Shown piece after piece: positions 62,331-64,000 of a DNA stretch of 64,000 nucleotides. The stretch lies in contig NZ_JACYVI010000003.1 of the NCBI RefSeq assembly GCF_014842265.1, positions 186,001-250,000 on the forward strand, given 5' to 3'. The translations under genes and the position numbers were made by a program. Each line of letters starts with the position of its first letter. Positions within the stretch are counted from its first letter, which is position 1. The notes under the pieces are model-generated. The model was not told the origin of the DNA. It worked only from the letters and a program-made list of their open reading frames with translations, and ran no database searches. This stretch comes from Pseudomonas sp. CFBP 13711 (GTDB taxonomy: Bacteria; Pseudomonadota; Gammaproteobacteria; Pseudomonadales; Pseudomonadaceae).

Positions 62331-62891
62331 ATGAGCCGCCACCCTCTTCTCTTCCTCTTATCGCTGTACCTGCCAGGCGTCTTTCTGCCCGGTTTTTTTC
62401 TCCCCGGCCTGGCCCTGGCCGCTGAAAAGACGGTGTATGGCCTGAACGAATATGCCGAGCTGGCCGACATCGACCTGCAGGTCGCGGCCAAACTGGACAC
62501 CGGCGCCAAAACCGCCTCCCTGAGCGCCCGCGACATCAAGCGCTTCAAGCGCAATGGCGATTCCTGGGTGCGTTTTTACCTGGCCATCGACGACGCCCAC
62601 GAACACCCCATCGAACGCCCCCTTGCCCGGGTCAGCAAAATCAAGCGCCGCGCAGGTGACATCGACGTCGATGACGACAAGAAATACACCGCACGCCCGG
62701 TCATCAGCCTGGATGTCTGCATGGGCGAGGCGCTGCGCACCATAGAAGTGAACTTGACCGACCGCAGCGCATTCCAATACCCGCTTTTGATTGGCTCCGA
62801 AGCCCTCAAGCACTTCGATGCGCTGGTCGATCCAAGCCTGAAATACGCAGCGGGCAAGCCTGCCTGCGTCAATGCTCCAACCGCAGAGTAA
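62331..62891 (+). CDS. Retropepsin-like protease of the RimK-associated (ATP-dependent zinc protease) family
   Basis: Protein of 186 residues with an N-terminal signal or anchor (HPLLFLLSLYLPGVFLPGFF) and a compact aspartic-protease-like domain (AAKLDTGAKTASLSARDIK: catalytic-type DTG; then RPVISLDVCMGEALRTIEVN and FQYPLLIGSEAL). The family is annotated as ATP-dependent zinc protease but resembles retropepsins. ATG 62331 begins the signal; the frame is open upstream. It is immediately before the transglutaminase-7TM gene (four-base gap). Confidence 0.85.
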   Translation: MSRHPLLFLLSLYLPGVFLPGFFLPGLALAAEKTVYGLNEYAELADIDLQVAAKLDTGAKTASLSARDIKRFKRNGDSWVRFYLAIDDAHEHPIERPLARVSKIKRRAGDIDVDDDKKYTARPVISLDVCMGEALRTIEVNLTDRSAFQYPLLIGSEALKHFDALVDPSLKYAAGKPACVNAPTAE

Positions 62892-62895
62892 CGAC

Positions 62896-64000
62896 ATGCG
62901 CTCTCTTACCCTCCATCTGAAGATCCTGATCGCGACCCTCGTCACGCTGGGCATCGCGATCACGGCTTATCAGATATTGGTACTCGGCATTCCGGTGACC
63001 GAAGATGAAACCGACGACCTGTGGAACATCGACGCCAAGGTCGAGTTCGTCGCCAACCCCAAGGACACGGTCAAGGTGCAGATGTACGTGCCGCCGCTGT
63101 CCCGCGATTACATCAGCCTCAATGAAAGCTTCATCTCCAACAACTATGGCGTGAACGTCAACCGCGCCGACGGCAACCGCAAGGTCACCTGGTCCGCGCG
63201 CCGGGCCACCGGCAATCAGACGCTGTACTACCGACTGGTATTGACCAAGCGCTACAGCGGCGAGAAAGCCAAGATCAAGGGGCCGATCTTCCGCGACAGC
63301 ATCGTCGTCGAAGGGCCGGAAAAAATCGCTGCCGACGCCCTGCTTGCGCCCATCCGGCAGCACTCCGCCGACGTCGAAACCTTCGTCAGCGAAGCCATCA
63401 AGCGGGTCAACAATCTGAGCGACGACAACGTCAAGCTGCTGCTGGCCGGCGATACCTCGGTGGCGAACAAGGCGCGCATCACCGAAACCCTTTTGTCCAT
63501 CGCCCACGTGCCGGTGGAGAAAGCCCACACCATCCGTTTGGTCGCCGATCAGCCGCAGTCGCCGGAACTGTGGCTGCGCAGCTTCAATGGCAAGGACTGG
63601 CTGTATTTCAACCCGGAAACCGGTGAAGCGGGCCTGCCCCAGGACCGCCTGCTGTGGTGGATCGGCAATGACAACCTGATCTCCGTCGAGGGTGGCAAGA
63701 AGGCCACGGTCAACTTCAGTCTGAACAACAGCGAGATGAACGCGATTCGTCTGGCCAAGCTGACCGACGAAAGCACCGACGCCGACTTCCTCGAGTACTC
63801 GCTCTACAGCTTGCCGCTGCAAACCCAGCAGACCTTCATGATCATGGTGATGATCCCGATCGGCGTGCTGGTGATCCTGATCCTGCGCAACCTCGTAGGC
63901 CTGCAAACCCTGGGCACCTTCACCCCGGTGCTGATCGCGCTGGCGTTCCGCGAGACCCAACTGGGCTTTGGCATCGTGTTATTCACCATCATCACGGCGC
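62896..64000 (+). CDS. Inactive transglutaminase fused to 7-TM domain, C-terminus cut by window edge
   Basis: The first 368 residues are visible. N-terminal transmembrane segment (LKILIATLVTLGIAITAYQI), then a periplasmic transglutaminase-like domain to about 310, then the first membrane spans (MIMVMIPIGVLVILILR; VGLQTLGTFTPVLIALAF). The region of the catalytic Cys reads LAGDTSVANKARITETLLS with no Cys, in line with the inactive-transglutaminase branch. In many proteobacteria the next gene encodes an alpha-L-glutamate-ligase-like ATP-grasp. Start is ATG 62896. Confidence 0.88.
   Translation, partial: MRSLTLHLKILIATLVTLGIAITAYQILVLGIPVTEDETDDLWNIDAKVEFVANPKDTVKVQMYVPPLSRDYISLNESFISNNYGVNVNRADGNRKVTWSARRATGNQTLYYRLVLTKRYSGEKAKIKGPIFRDSIVVEGPEKIAADALLAPIRQHSADVETFVSEAIKRVNNLSDDNVKLLLAGDTSVANKARITETLLSIAHVPVEKAHTIRLVADQPQSPELWLRSFNGKDWLYFNPETGEAGLPQDRLLWWIGNDNLISVEGGKKATVNFSLNNSEMNAIRLAKLTDESTDADFLEYSLYSLPLQTQQTFMIMVMIPIGVLVILILRNLVGLQTLGTFTPVLIALAFRETQLGFGIVLFTIITA

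Overview
The window reads as chromosome of a Pseudomonas species, probably of the fluorescens/syringae lineage. The support is the intact rraA-cmaX-crfX-cmpX-sigX-oprF block, the ppsA/ppsR pair, the acnD/prpF type of 2-methylcitrate operon, classic Pseudomonas REP sequences (a TGTGGGAGCGAGC-type core with its inverted partner) and a GC-rich coding style. There is no phage, plasmid, integrase or transposase gene, and no rRNA or CRISPR array. Both edges cut genes.

Layout. 1-2048: NitT/TauT-type ABC permease (cut) and its Tat-exported, His-rich binding protein. 2329-5606: small secreted proteins and two identical tRNA-Val(GAC) genes in duplicated promoter-tRNA-terminator cassettes. 5855-16109: an amine oxidase of the PuuB type, a lipoprotein with a C39 fold lacking its catalytic residues, TerC, NhaR, an MFS exporter, YceH, an AroE-like enzyme and PBP7. 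16154-19882: a putative peptide-modification cluster (RLAN/ATP-grasp ligase, GNAT-C39 peptidase fusion, CorA-like protein). 20236-26004: DUF2214, MntH, an MFS symporter, a large inverted repeat enclosing nested REPs, and NorR without a neighbouring NO-detoxification gene. 26382-32346: a five-gene, translationally coupled cluster resembling the mycobacterial polyprenyl-phosphate D-arabinofuranose pathway. 32449-40476: small secreted proteins, an EAL phosphodiesterase, RidA, RlmKL, RMF and PyrD.

40751-45785 is a nitrate-assimilation control and uptake block: nitrate sensor NasS, ANTAR antiterminator NasT, a sigma-54-type promoter with a two-hairpin leader overlapping an intrinsic terminator, a nitrate transporter, and a PP2C phosphatase-Ser/Thr kinase fusion. 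The nitrite and nitrate reductase genes normally found next are absent and oprF follows directly. 45948-51705 is the sigX/oprF envelope-stress neighbourhood plus RraA and a hydrolase. 51876-55219 is the divergent ppsA/ppsR pair. 55283-62064 is the propionate (2-methylcitrate) operon gntR-prpB-prpC-acnD-prpF, without prpD. 62331 to the right edge starts the retropepsin-like protease / inactive transglutaminase-7TM system, whose ATP-grasp partner would lie beyond the window.

Most promising for something under-described: the D-arabinose-like lipid-sugar cluster with its unassigned GT-C gene, the RLAN/GNAT-C39 cluster, and the nested inverted-repeat element at 23619-24423.
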